Shown: one piece after another, positions 10,401 through 19,130 of the stretch | How positions within the stretch are numbered: position 1 is the first letter of the stretch | How the letters are laid out: every line of letters begins with the position of its first letter | From: Limnomonas spitsbergensis | Taxonomy: Eukaryota; Chlorophyta; Chlorophyceae; Chlamydomonadales | Length of the DNA stretch: 64,000 nucleotides | Reading direction: 5' to 3' | Assembly: GCA_037349105.1 (NCBI GenBank) | Contig: JAYJMM010000083.1 | Location: forward strand, 1,674,001-1,738,000 | Notes under the pieces: generated by a model | Database searches by the model: none | What the model saw: the letters and a program-made list of their open reading frames with translations, nothing else | What the model was told of the DNA's origin: nothing | Position numbers and translations under genes: made by a program

Positions 10401-12864
10401 AATCTCCCTGCCTTTATGCCGCCCTGGAGCAGCAGGCCATTGCCAATGCAAGCCACTCAAACAGGGTTTCGGTTAAAGCTTTCAGAGGTACATTATTAGC
10501 CAGTACCTGAAGACCCTTCACCATTCCATAGTTGAGGGTTAAGATTTCACGAGCAGGCGAAAGATAATCATGGCCATCGTGAGAAATGCACAGACGCTAC
10601 AAAGGCTAAAACGAAAATACCAAAACCCTCCACAAGCACACCCAGTGCCTTCTACACCCCTCGATATGTGCCAGCAAGCCGTAGCCTGAAGCTCGAAGCC
10701 CACTTAACCAATAGCCAGTCCAAATACCTGCGGAGCGCCAGTGAGGCGATCTGCGGCAGAGCGTCCGGCCGTGCCTCGAAGATGATGAGCAGCACGCCGA
10801 TGGGTGCTGTCACCTTCTCCAACATCAAGCCTTTTTGGGGGGGAGGCAAGATGCATCACGAACAAAGGCTCCTCTAAAGATGATGAGCAGCACACCGATG
10901 TGCGCAGTCACATTTCCCAACATCAGGCCCGAGGAGGCATACAAATCACGATTCATGTTAGACCCCACGGGACAAAGCTGGATTGTAGCTGAAATGCGCT
11001 CAAATAACACCGCCACAAATCGCTGGCACTCACACTCAGCCATGTCAATCGTGGACCTTATAGGCACGGTGACGTAGGGTGAATTGTAGCTGTTATTTAG
11101 CCTAGTTACACTAAACGGCACTGCTACTTGGACAGTACACTCACTCTCTGCAATCCCTATCTTTGAAGTGAAGCGTCCCATCTGAGACTCAATTTTATAG
11201 AGCCCAGCATGATGTTTCCTTCCCTGGTTCCCAGCCTTACGTGACTAGAACCCATATAATATTATATACCGGTTGCGTATATGAGATAATATTATTTATT
11301 TATTTCGTATATATAATATTATATGCCGATCCCTACTCATATGACTAGAATCCACTGAGCACGGCATTGGGAAGTTGGCAATGGAGCTTTCACCCCAAGC
11401 AATCTCCATCTAAAATGTTAGGTGCCCCAACCAGCAGTGCACTTGAACTGTTTTTGCCAGTTCATCGATGAGCACCTCCCCGAGGCTGGCAGGGCCCATC
11501 GGGGGAAATCCTGCTGTTAAGGATTTGTGCGCTTAACAGGCAAAAAGTAATAACATGTCACACCTCCCGGGCAGAGTCCTCACCCTGTGCGATCTCCATC
11601 TTGGAGGTGAGGCGCCCCACCGGTTCCTCCTGGTTGGCAATGGAGCGGATGCCCTCGGCCAGCATGGCGATCTTGGCGGGCTTGAGGCCCAGGCGCTGAA
11701 GCAGGGAGTCCGCAGCCTTGCCCTGGGGATTGAGGTTTAGGGTTCAGGGTTAAGGATTGAGCCCCAGACCTTGAGGTTCAAGGGTCAAGCATGAAAGGTG
11801 GAAGGTTTTAGAGGGGGAACAGGGAGCCTTCAACCTTGCCCTGACCCTAGGCTGGAGCTCCTTGGTAGATCCTACTACAGCACACCCACGTTGATTTGTC
11901 TTCATAACATTCCCGACAGCCCACACTGTGAGTGAGCATACGAACGATACGAACAAAGTTCATCTGGGTTATCCCTAGGAAGGGCCGCTTCATCTGACAC
12001 CTTAATCTCACATCTCCCACAGAGGGGCTCTCACAACCCCAATTCCACCTTCGCCTCTTCCATATCCTTCGCGTTCTCGGCAAGTATCTCCGCCTCGTTG
12101 GCCACCAGCGCATCTGCCACTCGGTTCAGGATCGCCACACGTTCCGCGGTGGACATGGCCTGGAGCAGGCGCGACGCAGTGCGGGCGCGCACAGCCATGT
12201 CGCGGCAGGTGTGGGCTTCGGGCGCAGCCAGCGTAGTGCTGAGGGCGACTGCGTCAAACAGGGTGCCGACGTCCTGACCTGCGGTGTTGGGGCGAAGCTG
12301 TGGGGTCAAGCAATGCCATGTTGCGGCAGCAGTGACCCTAGAATGCAGCCAACACGGCGCAGTGGGCAGCTCGGTCAAAAAGGGTGTCTGCGTCTCTGCC
12401 GGCGAGGTGAAGGGTAGAGGGTGAAGAGTGAGTGTGCACGGTGGGGTCAAAGAGGGTGCCCACGTCCTGGCCTGTGGTGCAGTGGTAAGAGGTGCAGGCC
12501 GGTGGTATGCAAGTGCTAGGTACATACTACACAGGTAATATCATTCCATTCGTTATGGCAAAGTTTTGTCCACAAAAATATCGCGAACTACTTTCCGCGT
12601 GGTGGCATCCTTCTTCTTTCATTGGATAAGAAAACAAAAAATAGCTTAGTGGTGGCTACCTACTTAAAGCTTTTGTCCATAATACTACCGTCACTCACCC
12701 GCCATGATCTGCCTGATGGCATCTGCCTGCGTGGCACTGGCGATCACCACCGGGCACGTCTTCTGAGCAAGCTCCCATGCTGCCGTCACCAACTCAGTGC
12801 CAGGCAGGCAGCTTGCGGGAGTGCCGACAGGGCATGCAGGGTCGTAGAGGGCCGCCACCTTACC
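1288..12864 (-). CDS. P5CS: delta-1-pyrroline-5-carboxylate synthase (P5CS), spliced, 5' end unresolved
   Basis: Bifunctional enzyme of proline synthesis: an N-terminal glutamate 5-kinase makes gamma-glutamyl phosphate, and a C-terminal NADPH-dependent reductase turns it into glutamate-5-semialdehyde. Exons on the minus strand, from 5' to 3': 12,864-12,699, 12,278-12,049, 11,722-11,584, 10,830-10,728, 10,332-10,257, 9,649-9,546, 9,114-8,994, 7,445-7,304, 6,447-6,321, 5,120-4,976, 1,431-1,288. From the second exon to the stop the joined length is 1,331 nt, which gives 443 codons including stop, with all phases consistent. Seen motifs include the glycine/lysine loop [32 protein letters not shown] with the catalytic cysteine, [11 protein letters not shown], and the ending [14 protein letters not shown] then [14 protein letters not shown]. 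All introns are GT-AG except one GC-AG. The kinase half upstream is fragmentary, so the start codon is not assigned. Family identity of the reductase half is secure; whether the gene is intact is not. Confidence 0.93.
1697..2879. mobile_element. TA-flanked MITE (Tc1/mariner-like), copy 1
   Basis: The ends are inverted: CCGTAGTATCATTCC at the left and the reverse complement of CCGTAGTATCAGTC at the right, each followed inward by a TTCGTTTTA-like stretch. The element is flanked by TA on both sides (1,695-1,696 and 2,880-2,881), the target duplication of Tc1/mariner elements. No transposase is visible inside, so it would be non-autonomous. It sits in the last P5CS intron. The superfamily is inferred only from the TA duplication. 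Confidence 0.6.
1742..1835. repeat. Long palindrome, 42-bp arms with 10-bp loop
   Basis: Left arm 1,742-1,783 and right arm 1,794-1,835 are reverse complements with one mismatch, separated by 10 nt. The outermost bases are AACGAATGGTT and the inner ends are AATGACGTTAC. It lies just inside the left end of the MITE at 1,697 and would form a strong hairpin in single-stranded DNA or RNA. Confidence 0.9.
3052..3807. mobile_element. TA-type MITE, copy 2 (related ends)
   Basis: The left end CCGTAGTGTCAGTCC is matched by its exact reverse complement at the right end (GGACTGACACTACGG, ending 3,807), and CGTTTT-rich sequence follows inside, as in the copy at 1,697. The left flank is TA; the right flank is AA, so the target duplication is damaged or the boundary is slightly off. 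No coding capacity is recognised. Confidence 0.55.
3808..4975. other. P5CS intron, remainder
   Basis: AT-richer intronic sequence between the MITE and the next P5CS exon. A stretch near 4,320-4,450 repeats 'cacaaac...caacgcctaac/atcgcctga'-like phrases, but I see no gene or RNA. Confidence 0.5.
4976..5120 (-). CDS. P5CS: P5CS exon ([10 protein letters not shown] segment)
   Basis: Encodes [13 protein letters not shown] through FRFGLGAE, the conserved late part of the gamma-glutamyl phosphate reductase domain. Donor GTGAGC follows at the low end and acceptor CAG precedes at 5,121. The first base completes a codon begun in the upstream exon. Confidence 0.93.
5121..6320. other. P5CS intron with CACCGTAA/TTACGG-rich stretch
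   Basis: No gene is recognised. Around 5,360-5,750 there are many 'tttacggt', 'caccgtaa' and 'attacg' words in both orientations. They resemble the interior of the hAT-type MITEs at 7,692 and 49,965 and may be a decayed relative, but I cannot place ends. Confidence 0.4.
6321..6447 (-). CDS. P5CS: P5CS exon ([15 protein letters not shown] segment)
   Basis: Encodes [10 protein letters not shown] through EAVDYLHA. The donor is GTAAGT and the acceptor TTTGCAG. The first two bases complete an Ala codon from the exon at 7,304. The reductase family has an equivalent LHHEY..LACTIE segment here. Confidence 0.92.
6513..6775 (-). repeat. Two decayed echoes of the exon-6,447 start, plus a ~90-bp tandem duplication
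   Basis: On the minus strand, the sequences near 6,540-6,513 and 6,775-6,752 each resemble the true acceptor and first bases of the exon ending at 6,447 (a CCAAGCG...TCC...CTCCTCCC pattern). Between them, a segment containing 'gagctc(c)agacaaaaggcag' and 'catgcatgcaggcggtcaag' is present twice in tandem. Confidence 0.5.
7304..7445 (-). CDS. P5CS: P5CS exon with catalytic cysteine
   Basis: Encodes [19 protein letters not shown] and on to GVKIFA. The Cys codon at 7,409-7,407 is the catalytic nucleophile position of the reductase family (PAACNA-ET). Donor GTGGGC, acceptor ATTCAG. The exon starts in phase 0 after an intron with a GC donor. Confidence 0.94.
7483..7507. repeat. (GGA)n microsatellite
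   Basis: About eight GGA units (GAGGAG...) in the P5CS intron upstream of the catalytic-Cys exon, giving TCC repeats, a pyrimidine-rich run, on the coding strand. Confidence 0.85.
7692..8152. mobile_element. hAT-like MITE, copy 1
   Basis: Starts CAGTGCTGTGC and ends with a near-perfect inverted copy (GCACAGCAGTG). The interior matches the element at 49,965-50,431 over most of its length, including a stretch reading AGGCTTTCTAGCTTAC and AGCTGTAATCTAGACCGCAAG. No clear target duplication remains here. It lies in a P5CS intron and has no coding capacity. Confidence 0.75.
8688..8942. repeat. 18-bp minisatellite
   Basis: About 14 tandem copies of CTTCCACCACCTTTGCGA with occasional 1-nt deletions, inside the P5CS intron directly downstream of the exon at 8,994. 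Long open frames in several phases here are artefacts of the 18-bp (6-codon) period. Confidence 0.95.
8994..9114 (-). CDS. P5CS: P5CS exon (IPVLGHADG segment), followed by a GC donor
   Basis: Encodes [30 protein letters not shown] and ANLEMALK. The exon ends CTCAAG followed by GCAAGT, so the intron uses a GC-AG pair. The protein is continuous with [10 protein letters not shown] in the next exon, as the family requires, so this is not a mis-assigned boundary. The first base completes an Arg codon. Confidence 0.92.
9160..9263 (-). repeat. Decayed echo of the exon-9,114 start
   Basis: Plus-strand sequence at 9,214-9,263 (GTGTTGAATGTGTGACAAG... then TTGCCCAGGCTGAG) resembles 9,077-9,118 of the true exon and acceptor. 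A shorter match (GCTGCCACCCTTATTG) lies near 9,170-9,186. Confidence 0.5.
9546..9649 (-). CDS. P5CS: P5CS exon ([11 protein letters not shown] segment)
   Basis: Encodes [18 protein letters not shown] and ends [10 protein letters not shown] with a split Arg codon. Donor GTAGGG, acceptor TCTAG. The motif is diagnostic for gamma-glutamyl phosphate reductase. Confidence 0.94.
9800..9855 (-). repeat. Decayed echo of the exon-9,649 start
   Basis: The minus strand reads [16 protein letters not shown], clearly derived from the [15 protein letters not shown] start of the exon at 9,546-9,649, about 190 nt upstream of it in the gene. Confidence 0.7.
10257..10332 (-). CDS. P5CS: P5CS exon ([12 protein letters not shown] segment)
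   Basis: A 76-bp exon encoding [20 protein letters not shown] and RVITQ. The acceptor is CCACAG and the donor GTGGGG. The first base completes a Ser codon. This is the conserved loop typical of the reductase family. Confidence 0.94.
10395..10465 (-). repeat. Decayed echo of the exon at 10,257-10,332
   Basis: Plus-strand GCCGCCCTGGAGCAGCAGG at about 10,420-10,438 matches GCCGCCCTTGAGCAGCAGG in the true exon, with similar flanks (CTCCCTGCC, CAAACAG). The copy lacks a usable frame. Confidence 0.7.
10728..10830 (-). CDS. P5CS: P5CS exon ([18 protein letters not shown] segment)
   Basis: Encodes [18 protein letters not shown] and then [15 protein letters not shown]. Donor GTATTT, acceptor AAAAG. 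The first two bases complete a Gly codon. Plant enzymes read [21 protein letters not shown] at this place. Confidence 0.95.
10878..10930 (-). repeat. Decayed echo of the exon-10,830 start
   Basis: The minus strand reads [18 protein letters not shown], an obvious duplicate of the exon start [17 protein letters not shown] about 90 nt downstream in the gene. The reading then runs into unrelated sequence. Confidence 0.8.
11584..11722 (-). CDS. P5CS: P5CS exon ([18 protein letters not shown] segment)
   Basis: Encodes [20 protein letters not shown] through [11 protein letters not shown]. Donor GTGAGG, acceptor CCCCAG. It starts in phase 0 and ends with the first base of a Gly codon completed by the next exon. 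Confidence 0.93.
11817..11848 (-). repeat. Decayed echo of the exon-11,722 start
   Basis: Plus-strand ACAGGGAGCCTTCAACCTTG then CCCTGACC resembles GCAGGGAGTCCGCAGCCTTG then CCCTGGGG at the true exon/acceptor boundary. Confidence 0.5.
12049..12278 (-). CDS. P5CS: P5CS exon bridging kinase and reductase domains
   Basis: Begins QDVGTLFDA (end of the glutamate 5-kinase domain, where the family has a VGTLF motif), passes through a linker, and continues with the reductase start [20 protein letters not shown] and [16 protein letters not shown]. The acceptor is CCGCAG and the donor GTGGAA after EEAK. The first two bases complete a Gly codon from the exon at 12,699. Confidence 0.93.
12355..12480 (-). 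repeat. Two tandem echoes of the VGTLFD exon start
   Basis: Minus-strand copies of the acceptor plus exon start occur at about 12,480-12,440 (reads [10 protein letters not shown]) and 12,400-12,355 (reads [10 protein letters not shown]), both upstream of the real [10 protein letters not shown] at 12,278. Each has its own CAG acceptor, making three candidate 3' splice sites in about 200 nt. Confidence 0.85.
12699..12864 (-). CDS. P5CS: P5CS exon, end of glutamate 5-kinase domain
   Basis: Reads [12 protein letters not shown], then [20 protein letters not shown] and [15 protein letters not shown]. It matches the kinase pattern (AKVxAA ... PVVI.SG ... I..L.G) with an extra stretch of about 30 residues. 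Donor GTGAGT, acceptor CTACAG. Its last base joins GT of the next exon to make Gly, in phase. The 5' acceptor is less certain than the others. Confidence 0.75.
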
Positions 12865-13375
12865 CTGTAGAGGAGGGTCAAGGGGGGAAGGGTAGGTTAC
12901 AGGGCTACGCGGTCCAGGTTACAACCTAGGCCTTGCAATGGAGAGAAAGTACTGTAAGCACGGAGTGGCCAGGCACCTCCAACATAAAGACTTGTGGGGC
13001 CATTGCGTACCGCTTGAAGACGAGCTTTTAATTCACACTTTTTGTGTCCACATGCAATTCTGTGCCCCACCATCCACCCGCATCGTCCATGCCACGCAGC
13101 CGACAATGCCAACAGATACACAACGCGCATCTTCTTGTCCTCCTTATGCACCTTCTCCCAGTGAGCAACTTATGCACCTTATGCAAGTAGTGAGCAACTT
13201 GTGCACCTTCTCCTAGTGAGCAAATGACAATTCCTCCAAAGCACAACCTTGGAAGAAAGCCCCGCCATGGACAGGCAGCTAGGACATCATACAAGCACGA
13301 GGCCAAGGGTTCAGTTTTTAGGGTTCAGGGTTAAGCGTCTACTTGACTGCTGCTGCTTCTGTTGGTCTTAACCCT

Positions 13376-13452
13376 TGTCGGAGCACCCTTTGCATTTGGC
13401 AAGTAGACAAGCAGGTCAGCGCCACTAAGCTGCGCGATGTCTGCAGCATTCA
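13376..13452 (-). pseudogene. Glutamate 5-kinase-like exon fragment
   Basis: The minus strand reads NAADIAQLSGADLLVYLPNA, resembling the kinase segment DNDSLAA.LA.ADLLVLLSDV-GLY, preceded by a CTGCAG acceptor-like site. Asp and Tyr positions expected after LL are lost, so it may be either a divergent exon or an echo. A second, weaker copy (SALAASVAQSCNTGLLVYL) is at about 13,690-13,610. Which is real, if either, cannot be decided here. Confidence 0.45.
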
Positions 13453-13899
13453 AAGTTGAAGGCACAAAGCTGTTTCTACTTCTGCTGGACTAACGTATTG
13501 TCCTATTCCCACTGTGTGTTCTGGGTAGACCTGTCGGCCCACGCCCCTGCTCTGACCCTAGGGTCTAGGGCTGAGCGCTCATGTTACTGCTTCTGCTTAC
13601 ATCTTGTTGGTGCACTCCTGCTGCGTGCGACAGGTACACCAGTAGTCCCGTGTTGCAGCTCTGTGCAACGGACGCTGCGAGGGCAGACTCCCCTGCTAAG
13701 ACTGTGACTTTACCGCTGCACTCGGGACCCTGTGTGCGAGTGGAAAAGCAGGTGCATGCAAAGGGTGAGGGCTGTTTTCTGCGTAGTAGACGCGGCGACG
13801 GCAGACGCCCTGGTTAGGACCGTGACTTATGTCCTGTACTTGGGCCCTGAGAACAGGGATCACCAAGCGAGTGCAAGGGAGTAGGTTCACAGGTTTAAG

Positions 13900-14910
13900 G
13901 ACTTATTTTCAAGCCTGAGCGGACAGTCTGGACACACAGGCGTACATCAGATTTAAGGGGCAAACCCTGGGGGGACGTGGACACACAAAGCTTGAGAGGA
14001 TTTAGGGTTAATATTTACCCTAATCCCTGGAGACAGGCGCGCGCGAGGGCTGAGGATACAACCATTCGGGTTCTGGAGTACGGTACAGGGTTTGCAGTGA
14101 AACCCTTCAAACTGAGGAGGGGGGTGTACATCAGCGTTTAGTGCCTGTTCCGGTTAACGAGCACAAGACCCAAGCATCAAATGTGATGCCCCAATGGACT
14201 GTAAAGCCTTCAAAAAACTACTAGAGCGTGCCACTGTTTATTCCAGGGTGCTTCAGCTACAATGCTGCTCAATCATATGGCTTTGGGCCGAGGAAAGACC
14301 CGTAAGGCCCTTCTCAGCTTGGGCTACCATGACTGTAGATTGGTCCAGGTGGTCTGATGTGCACTGAAATACAAGTGCACACCAATACACCAAACCGGTA
14401 CCTAAAATACAAACAGAAGCATGCAACCCACAGCTCTGACCAGTGTGCGGCCCAACCAGGTCACAGAGGTGGACACAAACATGAGCACAGGGATGAAGCT
14501 GGTGGGCAATGACATCAGGAGCCCAGCAAATGACAGATTGAGGCGCTGAACCAGGACACAACACAGGGAGCTAATATATTGAGTTACCAAAAGGGGAGCA
14601 GGGTCCTGTGCACATAGGCTATGCAGCTCTAGAGCGACAAGTTGAGGCAGGAGGCCCGTAAGGGGCCTTGTATACAAGACCGGGATGTTGATGCCTGCGA
14701 TCATCAAATTGAAAACAAGGGTAGCCCACCTAGAGCTACGGCCGGACAGGTGGCTTCCTTAATCTACGCCCCAGGGTGTATTGATTGATGTGTTTATTTA
14801 TGTAAGGGTGATTCTCAGCTACATCCCAGCCTGCAGCTACAAGGGCCATGCACAATAGACCCTCCTGCATCGGCCAACGCCCGCATGCCAGCCAAGGTGT
14901 GGTCCCCGTC
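13900..14910. other. P5CS upstream intron, with possible kinase-like fragment
   Basis: No secure gene. The minus strand at about 14,570-14,440 reads QRLNLSFAGLLMSLPTSFIP then VLMFVSTSV, which faintly resembles the kinase stretch ...LNA..TLL.LG.IPIVNEND.VST but lacks the NEND residues. I treat it as a weak candidate for a decayed copy. Confidence 0.25.
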
Positions 14911-16173
14911 AGTCAGGTTGCAGCTGAACAACAGCTAGCCAACGGCAGTCAGGTTGCAGCTGAACAGCAGCTTGCCAACGGAAGTAAGGTTGCGGCTGAA
15001 CAGCAGCTGGCCAACGGCAGTCGGGTTGCGGCTGAACAAAAGCTTGCCAACGGCAGTCAGGTTGCGGCTGAACAACAGCTTGCCAACGGCAGTCAGGTTG
15101 CAGCTGAACAACAGCTTGCCAACGGCAATCAGGTTGCAGCTGAACAGCAGCTTGCCAACGGCAGTAAGGTTGCGGCTGAACAAAAGCTTGCCAACGGCAG
15201 TCAGGTTGCGGCTGAACAAAAGCTTGCCAACGGCAGTCAGGTTGCGGCTGAACAAAAGCTTGCCAACGGCAGTCAGGTTGCGGCTGAACAGCAGCTGGCC
15301 AACGGCAGTCAGGTTGCGGCTGAACAACAGCTTGCCAACGGCAGTCAGGTTGCAGCTGAACAACAGCTTGCCAACGGCAGTCAGGTAGCGGCTGAACAGC
15401 AGCTTGCCAACGGCAGTCAGGTTTCGGCTGAACAACAGCTTGCCAACGGCAGTCAGGTAGCGGCTGAACAGCAGCTGGCCAACGGCAGTCAGGTTGCGGC
15501 TGACAGCAGCTTGCCAACGGCAGTCAGGTTGCGGGTGAACAACAGCTAGCCAAGGGCAGTCAGATAGCGGCTGCACAGCAGCTGGCCAACGGCAGTCAGG
15601 TTGCGGCTGAACAGCAGCTTGCCAACGGCAGTCAGGTTGCGGCTGAACAACAGCTTGCCAACGGCAGTCAGGTAGCGGCTGAACAACAGCTAGCCAACGG
15701 CAGTCAGGTTGCGGCTGAACAGCAGCTGGCCAACGGCAGTCAGGTTGCGGCTGACAGCAGCTTGCCAACGGCAGTCAGGTTGCGGCTGAACAGCAGCTAG
15801 CCAACGGCAGTCAGGTAGCGGCTGAACAGCAGCTTGCCAACGGAAGTAAGGTTGCGGCTGAACAGCAGCTGGCCAACGGCAGTCAGGTTGCGGCTGAACA
15901 ACAGCTGGCCAACGGCAGTCAGGTTGCGGCTGAACAACAGCTTGCCAACGGCACTCAGGTTGCGGCTGAACAAAAGCTTGCCAACGGCAGTCAAGTTGCG
16001 GCTGAACAGCAGCTTGCCAACGGAAGTAAGGTTGCGGCTGAACAGCAGCTGGCCAACGGCAGTCAGGTTGCGGCTGAACAACAGCTGGCCAACGGCAGTC
16101 AGGTTGCGGCTGAACAGCAGCTTGCCAACGGCAGTCAGGTTGTGGCTGAACAGCAGCTTGCCAATGGCAGTCA
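14911..16173. repeat. 36-bp minisatellite, about 35 units
   Basis: The unit reads GTTGCGGCTGAA, then CAACAGCTTGCC, then AACGGCAGTCAG: exactly 12 codons (VAAEQQLANGSQ). Units differ at a few positions (CAG/CAA, AAAAGCTT, GGAAGTAAG). A few units carry short deletions (near 15,508 and 15,758), so no single frame is open throughout, and both strands show long open frames caused by the 36-nt period. Higher-order blocks are visible: the stretch near 15,834-16,000 recurs near 16,014-16,130. It is probably intronic. Confidence 0.97.
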
Positions 16174-16189
16174 CATATCCCCTGACCGC

Positions 16190-16460
16190 CCTACCCCTGA
16201 CATACTTTGAGGCCCAGCAGGGCAGTGATTTGGTGAACGCCATTGTCATATATGTGCAATTCTCCCCAACATACCGGCATAGATATGATGCACCCTGGCG
16301 CACCTTATTACCCCCCCTACCATGACATGTGGGTGCCCCTCCCCCATCCCCCACACAACAAACCCTTGAAGGTGTCATGCCCCCCCCCTGATCCACAAAC
16401 CTTTAGCCCCAGCAGCGTGGTGAAGGTCATCGCCACCTTGGTCGCCAACTCCTCAGTACC
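16190..16460 (-). pseudogene. Two glutamate 5-kinase-like fragments (GTEELATKV)
   Basis: The minus strand at about 16,455-16,395 reads GTEELATKVAMTFTTLLGLK, which resembles the kinase motif GTGGMATKV.AA.IA...G. A shorter, more decayed copy of the second half (FTK...LLGLKVC-like) lies at about 16,240-16,190. The GTEL segment in the exon at 12,699 is related too. They could be remnants of the real exon or echoes of it. Confidence 0.45.
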
Positions 16461-16499
16461 TGCCCAAGGGACCAACACAAGGGACCAACACACCGTGTA

Positions 16500-19120
16500 A
16501 TGAGGTATATTTCGACGCACCCCAGCTGCACTAGAACAGCATATCGGTCTTAAGTCGCCCAAGCGGCAAGGTTTGCAGCAGCAAGCCCTCCCGACCTTGG
16601 GGCATTCAAGGAACTGTCCCCAACCGCCCTGTGGCAGCTGACCAGCAGTCAGTCTTAGGTGGTCTGGTTTGTACTGTGAGAAACAACGTCAAGCGAGCAA
16701 ACAGAACTCTAGTCATACGAGCTGCTGCATCGGATGAGCTGAGGGCAGATATGGCCGCTTTAGCCGCTTTATTGCAAAACCAGGTCCAGCAAGAAAAAAT
16801 GTCAAATATGCATTACCTGGTTTTGCGTGCTCGTATTTTGCTCATCCAAAACCGGGTCCTGCATGATCCATTTTGTGTACGCTAACCCCTGATGCAAACC
16901 AGTTGGCTCATGCATGCGGCTGCTCACCTGAAACGACCAAAGTTATTTTCTTTGACAAAAGCTCCGAGACTTGATCGGCTATGGCACCTGCGAGGCACGG
17001 AATCACGTGTGGTATCGCGATGATGTCGTCCAAAGATCATAAGGGGGGCACGATCGGCTTTTCCACAAAGCCTGTTGCTCCCCACCCGGCCTCACCCAGG
17101 ATCGCTAGGTTCAAAACCTGGCTTCCTGTATTCGCCAAGACTGAAACAGCCGCGACCTGCGTAGTTTTGGTTGAGGCCTCATCAGGATTTAGTGTTCGGG
17201 ATCGGAAGGGCCGATGTTTTCTTGCCGGAAACGTATCGCACCTGCAGGACAATATTTTTAGCCGCAGTCACTCGCTCACGTGAGAGGCCCATTGTCAGCG
17301 TTCGGCAATCAGTTTGAATTGCGAATTTATCGAGATGTAAAGAGAGACGATACCATGTGTATGAAACGTTCCACACCTGGGTCTGGGTTTTGTCTGGGTA
17401 TGAGCTCCTAGACCTTTTGCCCTAGGTATGAAAGTTCCACCCCTGCTTTTACTACCAGTGCTGCCATCTTCAACTATAATAACAAGACGGATTTCAGCAC
17501 CCTTTTCCCTGATACACAAGAAGTGCTCTTAAGTCATGACTGAGAGCTGTCAGCCCAGTGCAGTGGGAAATCGCAACACATTATGGCCGGCAGCTTGCAC
17601 ACATAATCAAGCACATACATAGGCTCAGAGCCACACAGCATTACAGCCTGCTGCTTTCCCAAGCATGCCTGCTGGAGGAAGATAATACGCCTGTACAAAA
17701 AAGCCATGGAATCTGGAAGTTTGAAAGGCGGGTTTCCACCGGCTGTCTGTTGCCAGCTTCCAAGCTTACGACAATGGGGGTTGCAGGGTTATGTTTTCTC
17801 CCTTCGCAAAGAAAACATAACCCTGCAACCTCAACTCTCAACAAGGGGTGATGCCTGAGGCGATTCTGGAGAGCAGCCAATCAACAAACAGAGCTGCAAG
17901 CCCCACCGAGGCACCGTTGCATCTGCCATCTGATCTTCGATACAGGTATGTCAAACAATTGTGCTGACGCTATCATCCCTCCCCTCCTGATGCGCAGACC
18001 ACGTCCTCACCTGTATGCCATGCAGCACTCCCATGTACTCAGCTTGGCTGCTGTTCATGTGAGCGGTATTGCATTTACATGTCAGGTGCGCCAGAGCAGT
18101 AAACAGAGGGTGAGGATGCAAGGAGCATTGCGGGGCATCAGGGCCATCTAGCATGCAGCACCATCATGTAATCCTCCTCCCCCCCCCCCCTCCTCCTGGC
18201 TTACTTACCCTCGATTACGCTCACATCAATGAGGTGAGTTGGTATTTCAGGATGGGGTACATTCATGGTCAATGGGGTGCGGCTGCCAGTCCAAGTCGTG
18301 CCATGTCACATCCCATCATTGGCTGTCGGCTGCATTGCCTAACATATCTCCTCACCACATGTGTTGATGCACCCAGCTACTTCAGCACCACACTAAAGCC
18401 CCCAATGCCAGGGTTGCCTCTGGAACCTCCATTAAATTCCTACAGGAGCAGCATGTGAAACATTATGGCTGGCAAGCAACAATTACTGTAAAGCAGTTGT
18501 GATTTGTCAGTAACACTAACTGCTTCGAGTTTATTCTCTACAGCGAGCTTGCCTAGCCAGGGAAAATCTGCAACCTAATCATGGCGGCCTTGTCAAATGT
18601 GGGTCCCCTGCTTATACAAAAGCCCCAAAGGCAACCCAAAGATTCCTTAAACATGCACCAAACAGTCCACAAGTTAGGATATGAAACACATATGCATGCC
18701 TAAGAAATCAATCTGCTCTCCTCAGCATGTCCTTCCCTGTCCCACCATCCAGATAGGGTCCCAGAGGATTCCGTGCTCTCCCCTCTCTGAACATCTTATG
18801 ATTCAACCAACTTTGGTCACCAGCCCCTGTTTTGGGGGTATAGACCCCCGCTCTCACCTGCTTGTGATTCGATTCCCCCCTCCCAGCTGCCGCCCTCCGT
18901 TCAGGGTTAAACATTTATGCCCCATCTCTGAGGGACAGATCCCCTAAGCAACTTGTAATATGAATTAGGGGACTTGAATTAGGGGATTTGAATCACTTCA
19001 TCTGCCGCCTGTTGTTTAGGGTTCAGGGATTAGTACCCCTCCTAGAGGTAATCTTCGTTCACCAGACCGTTATCCCCCCCCCCCATATGCCTCCCTCTCT
19101 TAAATATTAAGGGCTCAGGG
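16500..19120. other. Unassigned sequence, no secure gene
   Basis: Short open frames on both strands, none recognised. Near 17,700-17,840 there is an inverted repeat ('aaacataaccctgcaacc' against 'ggttgcagggttatgttt', separated by about 15 nt). Poly-C tracts occur at about 18,180 and 19,075, and a GTTTAGGGTTCAGGG-like tract at about 19,012. Confidence 0.4.
17778..17831. repeat. Inverted repeat (hairpin)
   Basis: GGTTGCAGGGTTATGTTTTC is followed, after a short loop, by its reverse complement GAAAACATAACCCTGCAACC. Arms are about 20 nt and match fully. Confidence 0.85.
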
Positions 19121-19130
19121 TCTAGGCCCC

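Noticed and set aside
14402..14707. Membrane-protein-like minus-strand frame
   Set aside because: No start, splice or family support beyond a faint kinase resemblance; kept only as a weak note.
14911..16173. Long open frames and CRISPR-like regularity
   Set aside because: The 36-bp repeats are contiguous with no unique spacers, and the frames exist on both strands because the period is a multiple of three. It is a minisatellite.
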